A stretch of DNA of 64,000 bases from Tachypleus tridentatus (GCF_004210375.1 NC_134834.1:91206170-91270169), one strand, 5' to 3'; positions 36,692-47,640 are shown, numbered from the stretch's first letter. Notes: a model not told the origin generated them from the letters alone. Numbers and translations: made by a program.

Positions 36692-38434
36692 GTCCAATCA
36701 ATTTTCACTAGATTGTGCTCAAAAGACAGGAACATGTAGAATCATTCATATCTGGAGAATAATGGGGCTTATTAATTAACACTAGAAAAACCAGATAGAG
36801 AGAACTAATTATCTCGCATAACGAGTACTTCATTGACCGAAATTTAATAAATTTGTCATTTTATCAAGGCTTTTAGTTAGTTGGATAGATTAGGGAGAGG
36901 TCCTGGTGATCACCTACGTGATCAAAGCATTTCCGTGAGGCACCATTTTGAGGTCTTGTTATCTAATCTCCTGGTTTCAGACGTGAAAGCTTTCTAATGC
37001 GTGGTTGGTTATTACTCTAACTATAAACGTATACAGAGACTTGTGTATTCTGAAAGTACGTCACATCATGAAACTAAACTCATTATACGTTTAATTTCTA
37101 CGTTTTGTTGCTCAGTCCTAAAGGGCTTGTGTCTTCGCATCTAACGTGAACAAGTTTAAGGTTTAGCTAATGTATTGGCCAAACACTAGACTGTGTATTC
37201 TGAGCTAAAGTATTAAGTGAACAATTTCCTGACAATACTTTCAAATGTAATTGCATTTTAGTCTTTCTTGTTATAGTATTTTACCATTGTTTAAAATTAA
37301 TGCTACATTCACAGATTATAACTACTTTTGGATTACATATGAATTGTATTATATTATTGCAACAGGCATAGGTTTTTGAATAGTAGTCTATTACTACATC
37401 AGTTACATAAAATATGGATTTCAATACCAGAGGCGTGCAGAGCACAGACATTGCATTGTGTAACTTAATGCTAAACAATAACAATCAACTAGACCGATCT
37501 AGGCGCAGGTTTGTTTGTATTGTATTCTAGTACCATAATACTTACATATTACTTTTTGAATATATTTTGTTTGTAAATCAAGTTTTAATCCATGTTTTCG
37601 TATGTGTAGTGTTTCCATTTCTATCTGAGCCTCAGAATTAAATTACAGAGACAGGAAAGAACTTAATAACCCATTGTACAGCTCTGCGCTAAAATAAAGA
37701 CAAAAAGCATTTAAATATGTCTTTACGAACGTTTTATACAGCTTTATTGAGTATCGTTTCTACATAACATTATTGTTGCTTTTGGTTCATATTCTGCTCG
37801 TGTCATCTTCACTTTATATTTTCAGTTCTTTAAGTTAAGCCTTTGGTAACATTTAAAACTGCAATGTATTACCTTCAGTGGTTTATTTTAAGATTGTGAA
37901 AGTGCATTTTCTCATCTGAGAGTATTGTCACACGAGAATAAAATTACCTTCAAATCCGTATTTCACACCTTTATGTAAGGTCAATTAGTAACTTATCAGC
38001 TCAGATAGTCTGAGAACTTTGGGATAAAATCAAACATTTTACACATAAATTTGTTACCTTAATTAACCTTATTGTTTCTTTCGTGCTCTGAAATATTCTT
38101 GTTTTATTTTACTTCAGAAATATGAAAAAGGTTACTCCAAAAATGACATCTTCCGAATACGTAGTCGTGTTTGTTTCAAATTACAATGTCGTTAAATACG
38201 TATATACATATATCAAATATAAAGTCACTCATTTCTAATCCTCCTTAAACTGTAATGCGTGAAATAGTGAAAAATATTTGTGTAACTATTGCTATAGAAC
38301 TTTTTAATTTCTTCTCAAACTTGTAAACAACAAAGTAGGAAATTTTTTTAAGTTTATTTTGGGTAACAGTCGTTTTCTCAATTATTGCAAACTTTACAAA
38401 CTACATAACGTTTCTCGTTAAATGAAATAAATAT
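36692..38434. other. AT-rich spacer, nothing recognised
   Basis: No SINE, array or convincing frame. Confidence 0.7.
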
Positions 38435-38644
38435 ATGCGATTGCGCAGGAATTTATTCAAATTTTTCATCTCATCTGCATTATTTTTTGCTTATTTTCTG
38501 TGCCTACAATTTCCTTTATTAACTCAAGCGTTACATACTTCCTACGTATATCATACTATTCAAACGTGTATTAAAAGCATGCAAAATGAGATGCTAAACA
38601 ACAAAGCTCTTCCGACGTTTACTTGCTCTACAAGTGTTTATTAA
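38435..38644 (+). CDS. Candidate small ORF with N-terminal membrane anchor
   Basis: ATG at 38435 opens a complete 69-codon frame to TAA. It starts MRLRRNLFK, four basic residues, followed by a hydrophobic run FFISSALFFAYFLCLQFPLL. It continues with a polar tail containing two Cys (QTCIKSMQNEMLNNK, FTCSTSVY). This charge pattern resembles a type II signal anchor such as those at the start of Golgi enzymes, but no further exon was found and T-rich DNA easily encodes such runs. Upstream is very AT-rich without a clear promoter. Confidence 0.18.
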   Translation: MRLRRNLFKFFISSALFFAYFLCLQFPLLTQALHTSYVYHTIQTCIKSMQNEMLNNKALPTFTCSTSVY

Positions 38645-38865
38645 AGGCACGCGAGATGAGTCGTGGAATTTTTTAAAAAATGGTACTCAGCACGTGCTGG
38701 TCATGCTTGTTGTACTTTTTTGTTGTTCGTATTATCTCATATAAAAATTATATACTATGCATTATGAGTAATTATACATACACTTTATAATGACATGTCT
38801 ACAGCTATGACATTGTTTAGCTTTTACATGGAAATGGTTAACTTTGAAAGTGAATACAAAAACAT

Positions 38866-39251
38866 AATTACCTGATTATGATAATCTTGCTTACAATTTA
38901 TGTATATATGTATATATACTTTGTTATTTTAACTCAAACAAGCCGAAACAAAAACAATTTAAACAAAAAACGTCGCATCAACTGAAAATATCCAAGGGTA
39001 CAAGCTACAATGTGGGATTATAAAATCTACCCCAGATTTTGCAGGTGACTGCGAAAGTAGGACCCACATAGTGGTGGGGATACATCATCTGTCAACTTGT
39101 GCTCTGGAATATTTTTAGTTGATGCAGCGTTTTTTGTTTAATTTGTTTTTGTTTCGGCTTGTTTGAGTTAAAAAATAACAAACTATATAGTATATATATA
39201 TATATATATACATACATAAATTGTAAGCAAGATTATCATGATCGTGTAATC
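38866..39251. mobile_element. Foldback (MITE-like) element with ~140-bp inverted arms
   Basis: The left arm (about 38866-39007) and right arm (about 39093-39251) are imperfect reverse complements. Shared blocks include GATAATCTTGCTTACAATTT, AACTCAAACAAGCCGAAACA and GCATCAACT. A TA/CATA microsatellite lies inside each arm and differs in length (38901-38919 versus 39187-39216). The unpaired centre of about 85 bp (39008-39092) is GC-richer and contains no open frame. Long inverted arms with a short non-coding centre fit a MITE or foldback transposon, though I could not define a target-site duplication. Transcription across it would give a long hairpin RNA. Confidence 0.75.
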
Positions 39252-39428
39252 TTGCTTTTGAGTTAAAATAGTAAATTATATCAATATTCAGTGGTTTGGA
39301 TTTACTTTTTTAACGCAGTCATTTCTTATTATTTTGCTTATTTTACTGTTGAACTTCATTAAAATGTAATTATTTTCACTAAAATGTATGCTAGGTATAT
39401 ATATATATATCAAAATTCTATTTATTTG

Positions 39429-39530
39429 GCCCACAGTGACCTAGCAAAAAGTCTGCGGACTTACAACGTTAGTAATCTGGTTTCGATAGTACAGATATCG
39501 CATTGTGTAGCTTTGTGTTTAATTATTAAA
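39429..39530 (+). repeat. Family-C SINE, internally shortened
   Basis: GGCCCACAGTGACCTAGCAA, GTCTGCGGACTTACAACGTT and CATTGTGTAGCTTTGTGTTT. The segment around GGTGGGCAGAGC is reduced. Confidence 0.88.
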
Positions 39531-39999
39531 AATAATTAAAACCATATATTTACTTCTACATAAATTAGATTAATATACAATAGATTCTGTGCAAGTGACA
39601 GCAAAGTTTTTTTTTAAATATAAGCAAGGCGTAAAATAACCATAAAGAAAATCAATAAAACATTCAGAAGTATCGATAAGGATACTTATGAAAACCATTG
39701 ACAAAAACTTAGAAAGTTTCCTGTTGTTTTTCTGGTATTTGAGGCAGTTGAGCACCGAAAATTGTTTTTCAATCAAAACAAAATCTGTTTATTTTTATAT
39801 AAAATTTATGTACTTAAAAAAACATTAAATGATAAAATGCATACAAAAACAAAATAACTACAACACACAAACAAAAATAAAATACTTTCTAAATCCCTTG
39901 TTGTTTATTCCTTACTGTCTTAACCTGATTAATTAAACCAACTTATAGATGAGTTGAGAAATCAAAAGATTCAATAACTGTTGATTGCTTATAAGATTT

Positions 40000-40085
40000 T
40001 TCTTAGTCCAAAGCTGCACAGTTTAGTATCGAATCCAAATTTTAGCATTATAACCCTTATACTTACCACTAAACCACAACGAGAA
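40000..40085 (-). repeat. Family-C SINE fragment
   Basis: TCCAAAGCTGCACAGTTTAG, ATCGAATCCAAATTTTAGCA and CTTATACTTACCACTAAACC. Confidence 0.7.
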
Positions 40086-40639
40086 AGCTAGAGATCAGTA
40101 AAAAATTGTGGACACAAAATATATAGTTCCATAAAACGAACTGATAGGTAACATTGTAAAACAAAAATAATAGGTGTTTGTTAATGATACTCTCAAATAA
40201 GTAGAGCGTGCGCATTGACATATGCAATTAGTGAATAAAACGGAAACAAGATGGCGAAAATTGAGTTTTAACCAATCAGCTCAGGTGATGATACTACCCC
40301 TCAACCTATCAAATAGATTTGTATGAGAGTTTAACATGAAAGGGTGAACACTAACTCACAGAAATGGTCTAATTGATGCACATATATTGTTTACTTGGAA
40401 CAAGCCATAGGATCCATTTACTCTGAAAAGTTTTTTTTTATTTTATTTTCTATGGCAGGTACACATGTTTTCAGAAGATAAACATGAACTGAAAAATAAA
40501 ACTATTTTGTGTCATTTCGTGTATATTATTTATAAAATGGTAAGCGCTTATATCACGATTTTTCCTATTTTTACTCTTAAACGCCGACTTTACTTTGAAA
40601 TTAGAACCAAAATATTAGAATACTGCTCCATTGACTTTT

Positions 40640-40740
40640 TTTTGGTTGTAGTTAAGTGCAAAGCTACACAATGGGATATCTGTGCTGCGCTCACCACGAA
40701 TATCGAAACCCAAATTTTAGCGATATGATCCATGAGGTCT
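40640..40740 (-). repeat. Family-C SINE (left arm of inverted pair)
   Basis: GTTAAGTGCAAAGCTACACA, ATGGGATATCTGTGCTGCGC and ATATCGAAACCCAAATTTTA; head end lost. Confidence 0.88.
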
Positions 40741-40850
40741 GAAGGACTCCTCCATCGGAACATCAACTCCAGATATACAAAGAGAAACAGAGTATTAAAT
40801 GAGCAATACTTGCACATCATTTTCATTGTATCTCACTTTCTTTCTTAAAG

Positions 40851-40961
40851 CCCCAAGTGATACAGCGACATGTCTGTAACTTACAACACTAGAAACCGGG
40901 TTTCTATACCAGAGCACAGATAGCCCATTGAATAGCTTTGTGCTTAACTGCAAATAAATTC
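40851..40961 (+). repeat. Family-C SINE (right arm of inverted pair)
   Basis: CCCCAAGTGATACAGCGACA, GAAACCGGGTTTCTATACC, CAGAGCACAGATAGCCCATT and AGCTTTGTGCTTAACTGCAA. Confidence 0.9.
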
Positions 40962-41293
40962 TTTTATAAAACAAACACAATATGAACAGCGTAAAGAAAA
41001 CGATTAATGTAGTATATTTTGTCAAAAGAAATCAGTACAATTATGAGTAGCACAATCCTATAACAAATAAACCTGGAGAGTAAACGAGGGTTATTTCAAA
41101 TACAGAACAAACGATTACTCTAATCTGAACACGGAAAACTCAACACGGCAGGCTATTGTTAACACAGAACGAAATAACATGAACAATTAATCTATTGTGC
41201 CTAATACATGCCAACCAGCCAATACAGAATCGCAATAATACGTTACAATAAAATCGCATAAAATACGCTATTAACACTGATTGACAAATATAT

Positions 41294-42183
41294 TATTAGA
41301 TTGTCCAGAAATAAATATCTGAATTCTCAAGATGACAATTAGAAGCTGAATATTGAGTAACTTATCGTTGGTTGTCTGGTTTAATCCAACGTTTATCGAT
41401 TATAAGGTGTCTCAATTGTCTGCTGTTTCAACTCTACTTGCAACCCCCAAGACAGCATGAACAAGAAGGACTTCGGTCTGATTTTCCTCTACGACTTCAA
41501 ACTTGGAAGAAAAGCTACTGAAACTACACGGAAAATCAACCAGGCATTCAGCCATGTATCTGTCACTGAACGTACAGTTTAGCGTTGGTTCCAAAGGTTT
41601 CGACATGGAGATGAAAGTCTTGAAGGAAGTCATCCTTAGATGAAAGCACATTAAGGGAAGCAGTTGACACAGACCCTCGTACAACAGTATGTGAACTTGC
41701 AGAAAATCTTGGCACAAGCAAATCAAGCATTGCCAACCATCTGAGTGCGATTGGAAAGAAGAAAAAGTTGGAGAAATTGATTCCACATGAACTGACTAAA
41801 GATCAACAAAATGGGCATTATGAGACCTGTCAAGGTTGACGCTCAAAAAATTGAACGAAATTGGAATCGTGATTTTTCCTGATCCACCTTATTTCCCAGA
41901 CCTTTTCCCTAAAGATTTTTTATTTTTTCAAGTACGTTTACAACTTTTTTGAACAATAAACGCTTTTAAAACCAAGCAGCTGCAGAAGAAGCTTCCAGAG
42001 AATTCATTGACCATAAAAACTCTGATTTCTACAGCAGAAGCATAAACAGCATCGTTACACGTTGGCGAAGGTGTTTTGAAGCAAATGGTGTTTACTTTGA
42101 TTGAAGCATGTTTTACAACACTGGTTTATACTTTTTCAAACTTCGCAGCTTAAAAACTACATTTATTACTGGACAACCTAATA
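41294..42183 (+). mobile_element. Non-autonomous mariner-family DNA transposon, internally deleted
   Basis: The ends are imperfect inverted repeats: left TTAGATTGTCCAGAAATAAA from 41296, and right, read on the other strand, TTAGGTTGTCCAGTAATAAA ending at 42181. They differ at two positions. Each end is flanked by a TA dinucleotide (41294-41295 and 42182-42183), the usual mariner target duplication. The body between the TAs is 886 bp, whereas full mariners of this type are about 1.3-1.4 kb. The transposase reading frame inside (separate entry) has lost its central part, so the copy cannot move itself. If a full-length relative exists in the genome, its transposase could have mobilised this copy after the deletion. 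The two well-matched ends suggest it is not very old. Confidence 0.88.
41457..42105 (+). pseudogene. Mariner transposase pseudogene with catalytic core deleted
   Basis: From the ATG at 41457 the frame starts MNKKDF and continues with FLYDFKLGRKATETTRKIN, matching the first helix-turn-helix of mariner transposases of the Hsmar1/SETMAR type. It then gives ERTV, an in-frame TAG, and RWFQRFRHGDESLEGS. After a frameshift near 41630 the next part reads DPRTTVCELAENLGTSKSS and then IPHELTKDQQN, the second DNA-binding helix and the linker ending in HELT. At about 41830 the sequence jumps to KKLNEIGIVIFPDPPYFPDL, the motif holding the third catalytic Asp. The roughly 170 residues with the first two catalytic Asp (the GDEKW and HDNARPH motifs) are missing. 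The last part (REFIDHKNSDFYSRSIN, then TRWRRCFEANGVYFD) matches the family C-terminus in another frame. With stops, frameshifts and the deletion, it encodes no active enzyme. Confidence 0.88.
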
Positions 42184-44339
42184 AAATCAAAAAAGTATTG
42201 AACTGTAGTAAACTTTAAAATGTATATATCAAAAAGTAAAGTAAAATATTTTAGAGTGAAAGAGACCTGAAAGCAATAATCAACTGTAAGTTAAAGAACT
42301 TAAGAGACGTTAATTACAAAAAAATCAGTCATGCAGCAAATTAAAACAATAACAGAATACAATTAGGCTTAAGGTTTAAATTTCACTCATAGATTACTTC
42401 AGCCTAACAAAAGAGTGTGAAAACAACAAAATCAGATGAAAAGTAAACATTACGTTAAACAATTCAAAAACATCTACTATAAACAACAATAAAGCTCAGA
42501 ATAAAACGGGTTACAGTTACAATTAAAACCAACTGCAAATTTAACACCAAAATAAAAAGTTACATCACCTATCACTGTTTGTAGTCTTATATGAAAACAA
42601 AGCAAGCATTGTCAAACTACGCAATAGCGTATTTATTTTTTGTGCAATATACATCTGACTAATTTGAATCACCTTCAACTTTATACTAAATTACTTTTGC
42701 TAGAATCATTCATATAAGACCATATACCTACATTCAAAGAGACCCACACATCTTTTATATGTTTCCGCTTTCCTCCACGTAAATACATAATATATTTTTA
42801 TCCGTTTATTTCTTTTTGTACCTCATTAAAGATTAATTTGTAAGTATCTATAGGTTGGTTCAACAAGTACAAAACACATACCAGGAGTATTTATCGAATG
42901 CTGAATCTAGTTGACAAATTCTCCGTAACCATGGAGATGATAGCCTTGAGTTCATTCTGGTAAAAAAAATATATATAGTCCAGGCTCTGGTTGTTATCAT
43001 TGTTAGCTGTATGTCGACCTTCTGAAACCTTTCCATCTTATGTGTAAAACTTCCTTCCCTCTCTCTCCTCTTGTTTCAAAGCTAGGCAAGCACTCCTCTC
43101 GAGACATAAGCTTGCTCGTAACAGTTAAAGCGCCAGTGCATTACTTTTGTCGGTATCTAAGTTGAGAAACATACAGAACAGAGGAATCTTTGATAGAATG
43201 GTACTAATCAACGGGGAACATTCGCAGTCGCCAGAGAAAATTAGCAAATACCTCACGGGGTTTAGATAATGATTCTCGAACTTCTTCAACAACTTTGATT
43301 TCTTATAGAAACTCTCTTCTTCATAGTGAAATATCCTGCTTATTTGAGGGAGTGTCTTTTGGACTAACGGCTACTTTTCAAGTGGGTCCACACATTTGAC
43401 AGATGGTCAGAAACTTTACGGAGTCACAAACACTTCACTTGCATGTCACCAGTGTCTCAATTATGCATTAATCTATATAGTCGGCCATGTTTTCTTTTTT
43501 TAGTTTTTTCTTATGACTTTATTACACTAGGATCATTCATCTTTAGTCCATTTCTGGCTACTACGCTAGTTGTTATTATTATATTTAATTCCTGTATCTC
43601 TACTCTATCTTCCCACGTCTACACATTTTACTTCTTTACTGTTAATTTCATACTTAAAATACCCTAATTACTTTACCACATAAACAACAGGCACTATAGT
43701 CCTGCAGGAACTTTTGACATGTCTGTAGGATGTAACAGTATTCTCACGATATAAAGTAAACCTAAAGGTTTAAAATTTGGTGTCTATCTCCACGTAGTTT
43801 AAATACAAACCAGTGAAATAACGAAAGAAATATGGCACGTTTTTAGTGCAAGATCGCTGAAAGGAATAATGGTACGGGACAGTAAACAGCTCTTAATTAA
43901 CATTATATTACGTTTATGTGTTGTTATTTTATATATTATTGGATAATATAATTAATTACACTCCGTAAATGTTATACGTCTAATTCACACGTCTATACAA
44001 TAAGTACAAGAATGCGTGTTACGAATGTAATATTTACGGTTTGTTAGCGAGTTTCAGCCTAAACTCTAATGACTTTGTATGCTTTTCAGAAATTTACTCA
44101 ATGTTTTTATTAAACTGAAAGATCGATCTACAATTAGCTATCTTCGCTGTGACAACATGAAGTATAAGTTATCTGTAAAGGTCAGAGTCGTAAGGAGTTT
44201 AAATGGGTCAGGATTTTCCTTTTATATAAGGTCAATAAACTTGGATGGATTACAACTGAAATATGCCTAGATTGGATTGAAAATCTCTGTGTGCCTCAGG
44301 CCTAGGCATATTGTTGGGCAGTTGATCTTTCTGAAAACT
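42184..44339. other. Spacer between mariner and Tigger relics
   Basis: A moderately GC-richer piece at 42880-43440 contains a 23-codon ATG frame (MVLINGEHSQSPEKISKYL) after TATATATAG at about 42970. Too little to call a gene. Confidence 0.5.
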
Positions 44340-44885
44340 GTAATAATCTTTTAGTAGTGGACAACTGCTCTGCACACACTGTTGTGGAACTCCTTAGAAA
44401 AGGCAATGTTTACGGTGTCTATATCCCCCCATTAGTTGTACCTCTCTTATCTAACCCATGGACCAAGGAACTCTACGTGCCTTTAAGTGCCGCTACGAGG
44501 ACAAATTCATGTAGAAAATGCTAAATGCATGCAACATTGGACAGGGGATCCAGGCGTTCCAAAACGATTTCACCATCATAAATGCTATTTGTACTACTAG
44601 GACATGGAAAACCGTATCCAAAGGCATTTTTATAAACATTTGGCGTAACATGCGTTCTTCTACAACATTTCTTGAAGATGATGCTGAACTTGATTTTTAC
44701 GGGTTTCATGCTGCATATGAAAAACAAATTGTGCGAGAATTTTTAAATATTCTAAAGTGAAGTCAAGTAAAGAAGTCAAGGTGTTACATGAAGAACATGT
44801 CGAAGAATGTTTGCAAGTCGAAGATGGTGTACCAGTGACGAACCACTTCAGAGACATATTACAAATGATGGTGGATCGAGACTAA
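44340..44885 (+). pseudogene. Tigger/pogo-like (DDE_1, Jerky/CENP-B type) transposase relic
   Basis: The stretch near 44345 reads NNLLVVDNCSAH, a recognisable catalytic motif of Tigger/Jerky transposases (LLLDNAPSH in relatives). It continues VYIPPLVVPLLSNP, the equivalent of FLPPNTTSLIQP. A one-base frameshift at about 44457 opens MDQGTLRAFKCRYEDKFM, matching the hallmark PMDQG..RAFK motif. A TAG follows, then from the ATG at 44518 comes KMLNACNIGQG and FTIINAICTTRTWKTVSKG, matching the FNILDAI..AWDEV region of the family, and FINIWRNM, matching the GAWRKLW end. An acidic tail follows in the 44770-44880 frames (VEECLQVEDG). The N-terminal CENP-B-like DNA-binding half is not visible upstream and no terminal repeats were found. 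This is therefore a 5'-incomplete relic with frameshifts and stops. Confidence 0.82.
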
Positions 44886-45183
44886 GGTAAAACGGATAGG
44901 AATGAGAAGGAACGTGGTTTTTCTCTAACTATAAGTGTACCAACCTTACCGAGGAACTAATAACAAAAGGAAAGAAGCTGTATCAATGAAAGACATATAA
45001 TGAATATTATTAAACTGCTAGGAACCTTCCTAGCAAAAAAAAACAAAGTCTGTTAATAAAAAAAGTAAATAGGCTTAACGTATTGCAGGAAATTACCTAA
45101 CATAGTGAAAATTATGTAGAGCCTACACTAAAACTTCTACAGGTATAGCTTCATCTATCCCGACAAAGAGATCCTATTAAATG

Positions 45184-45300
45184 ACCCCCTAATGGCACAG
45201 TGGCATCTCTGCAGACTCATACCGTTAGAAACCAGGTTTCGATACTCATGGTAAGCAGAGCACAGATAACCCATTGTGTAGTTTCGTACTTAATTCTAAG
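45184..45300 (+). repeat. Family-C SINE
   Basis: CCCCCTAATGGCACAGTGGC, AACCAGGTTTCGATACTCAT and GCAGAGCACAGATAACCCAT; ends CGTACTTAATTCTAAGC. Confidence 0.92.
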
Positions 45301-46008
45301 CAATCAGTTAATCAACCTATTGGATGTTATCTCGTCCTCAGATGAAATTTAATTAAAGAAGATTTATCTTTCAACCCCTGTTCTGTAAGTGGGGAAAACA
45401 ATTATAATTTAGTAGGTAAATAACAGCCTATATATTTGTATTTCATACTTTTTTTTTATATCGTCAGTAAAAGCCAGGCCAAACGACCCAAAAACCAGAT
45501 TATTCCGAAATTTGACGTGAAGCTCAGGTTCCAAGAAATCCAGGTTTGGGTTTGACTACCTGTACATAAGTGTGTAGCAGATAGTCACTCGAGAGTAATT
45601 TATAAATTCTACTCGTTAATACTAAAGTAATATTAGTAAGAGGAAGAAAGATTTCTGTGTATAGTTGAAAATAAAAAAAGAAACATTTTAGAAGAATATT
45701 GTAGAGAATGGATGTGAGGTACTCTAATGGTATCATAATTCGGATCCTCAGATGGAAGAAACAATACAAAGATTGAATAATTGTTCAACTGATGGATTGA
45801 GTTTCTGTAGTAGATTGACCTGAGTAGTTGGAAGGTTCATGGGGTGAACAATGTTATTCTAGACATAGTAGTTGCTGTATTTATTACGAAAAGACTTAAT
45901 ATATATAATAACAAGAGGAAACGTTTATAGAGTTCATAGGTGTGAAAGACCGAGGAAGCGAACAGCTGTTGAAGGTGTTCATATGCTGGACAGAAGACGT
46001 GTATTTGT

Positions 46009-46349
46009 CAAGAAGAGCTGGAGATTCGATCCCCCATAGATTCTTGTTAACTTTCGCTCAAGGTCAAGAGGAGAATTCGATCCCCCATACATTCCTATTA
46101 AGTTTCGCACAAGGCGAGAGTAAGAGTCGATCCCCCATAAATTCCTGTTAACTTTCGCACAAGGTGAAGAGGAGGACTCAATCCCCCATAGATTCCTGTT
46201 AACTTTCGCACAAGGTGAAGAGGAGGACTCAATCCCCCATAGATTCTTGTTAACATTTGCTCAAGGTGAAGAAAATAATTCGGTCCCCATAAATTCCTAT
46301 TACCTTTCGCACAAGGTGAAGAGGAGGATGCGATCCCCCATAGATTCCG
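46009..46349. repeat. 51-bp tandem array (7 units) fused to a SINE
   Basis: TCCCCCATA (or TCCCCAT) recurs at 46030, 46081, 46131, 46182, 46233, 46284 and 46334, a period of 50-51 bp. Units also share ACTTTCGCACAAGGTGAAG. The last unit breaks off at about 46349 directly into a minus-strand family-C SINE. The minus frame reads 17-residue repeats (LTGIYGGLSPPLHLVRK), but this is a by-product of the period. Confidence 0.92.
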
Positions 46350-46430
46350 TGCTCTGCCCACCACGGGTATCGAAACCCGGATTTTAGCGTTGTAAGTCCG
46401 CAGACATGCCGCTGAGTCACTGGGGGGCTG
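46350..46430 (-). repeat. Family-C SINE head at the edge of the 51-bp array
   Basis: GTGCTCTGCCCACCACGGGT, ATCGAAACCCGGATTTTAGC and CAGACATGCCGCTGAGTCAC. The 3' half (AGCTTTGTGCTTAA) is absent: the array begins where it should be. Confidence 0.92.
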
Positions 46431-46484
46431 GACAATATGACATAATTATATGCCATTTATCAAGCTGCTAACCAAGAATGATTG

Positions 46485-46640
46485 GCATTTTCAGCTGTCG
46501 GTACTTTGTAAATACACCACCCAATTCCACTATTCTATTAAGAATAGCAACTAAAAACTGCCATCTAGTTTCTCTCCTTCTTATCTGTAATTAAAAGTTA
46601 ATAATGGCTATGCCTAAACCATCAGTTTTGAAGTGTTCTT
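46485..46640 (+). repeat. Old family-A SINE body fragment
   Basis: TTCAGCTGTCGGTACTTTGT, CAATTCCACTATTCTATTAA and CTGCCATCTAGTTTCTCTCC align with the family-A body, but the head and 3' end are lost. Confidence 0.65.
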
Positions 46641-46845
46641 TTAACCCATTGGTGTATAAGGTGTCACTCAGATGAACAAACAAACAGTATATGATTCCAT
46701 GCTAAATTTAATGAATTGTTATATAAAGTTATCATACGCATAATAAAGTACATAAGGATCATATTAGAACATATATATATGATGCCCAATTATATACGTC
46801 GATGGTTATAATTATCTAACTTTTCCTTTCTTCTTTGTTTTATAG

Positions 46846-47085
46846 ATGTATTGTTGCAACAAGCGCTTAACTTATTTTATGCTGAAATAATACTGAGATA
46901 AAGTAAAAAAACCAAAAAACATAACAATAATGAACATCATAAAGCCCTTATTTCGTATATTTATGACGTCACTGATCGTCTTGGTAACGCTGATGACGGG
47001 TCAGAAAGATTCAGTTTTACGACACATCATGCATAAATACAAGAGCCAGATCTTCAGGCAATTAGATGAGCAAAAACACTGGCAA
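46846..47085 (+). CDS. Candidate first coding exon with signal peptide (unknown secreted/membrane protein)
   Basis: A pyrimidine tract (TTTTCCTTTCTTCTTTGTTT then TATAG, AG at 46844-46845) forms a good splice acceptor. An 84-nt leader with a short upstream ORF follows (ATG at 46846 to TAA). The ATG at 46930 is preceded by CATAACAATA. The 52 codons to 47085 read MNIIKPLFRIF, a hydrophobic run TSLIVLVTLMTG typical of a signal peptide with a plausible cleavage after Gly, then a charged QKDSVLRHIMHKYKSQIF segment ending EQKHWQ. The exon would end at CAA|GTAAGA, a strong donor, in phase 0. Without splicing the frame stops after 62 codons. Neighbours give no clue: the 51-bp array lies upstream and tRNA-Thr downstream, and I could not assign the next exon. 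I do not recognise the family. Chance is not excluded in DNA this AT-rich. Confidence 0.4.
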
Positions 47086-47551
47086 GTAAGATTTCCAATC
47101 AAATACCTGAAATAAAAAGACGAAATTTACATACTCAAATTTGTCAGTAGTGAAAAAGAGGATCGATATTTGAAAGACTTTTCACGTACGATATTAATAA
47201 GTGGGTATAAATAATCCTGCTATGCGTCCACTCACTTGTTTATACGTATGAACAAACTGAAACTTGAAATTATTTTGCCCTATTAAACCTACAGTCTCAT
47301 TGGAAATACGACTTGAAACTGTTCTCCAAATCTTTATCGAACCCTCAGTTTCTCTTATAACGAGAAATTATTACTTATGGAATAAGTTTATACAGAAACT
47401 CTCGACTCTAAAGAGAAATTACTACTTTACACATTTTATTCTGTACTTTCATTCCTCACTGGCTCCCTCTGGTAACATTTATTTCTTCGTCTCCTTAACT
47501 CTGTTCGCTCAATTACTTTTTAACAACAATGTGATGCTCTGGTAAATTCAT

Positions 47552-47640
47552 ACTGCCCGTTTGTTTGTTTTCTGGAATTTCGCGCAAAGCTACACTAGGG
47601 CTATCTGCGCTAGCCGTCCCTAATTTAGCAGTGTAAGACT
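47552..47640 (-). repeat. 5'-truncated family-A SINE
   Basis: Only the 3' part (tail, GAATTTCGCGCAAAGCTACA, TAATTTAGCAGTGTAAGACT) is present. Truncation from the head side is typical of incomplete reverse transcription. It lies about 190 bp upstream of tRNA-Thr. Confidence 0.92.

Noticed and set aside
43443-43667. 74-codon ATG frame with hydrophobic runs
   Set aside because: Composition driven by T-rich DNA; no splice or promoter context.
46098-46364. 88-codon minus frame with 17-residue repeats
   Set aside because: By-product of the 51-bp array.
47264-47545. 93-codon frame after the signal-peptide exon as its second exon
   Set aside because: No convincing acceptor in the right phase and low-complexity content; not joined.
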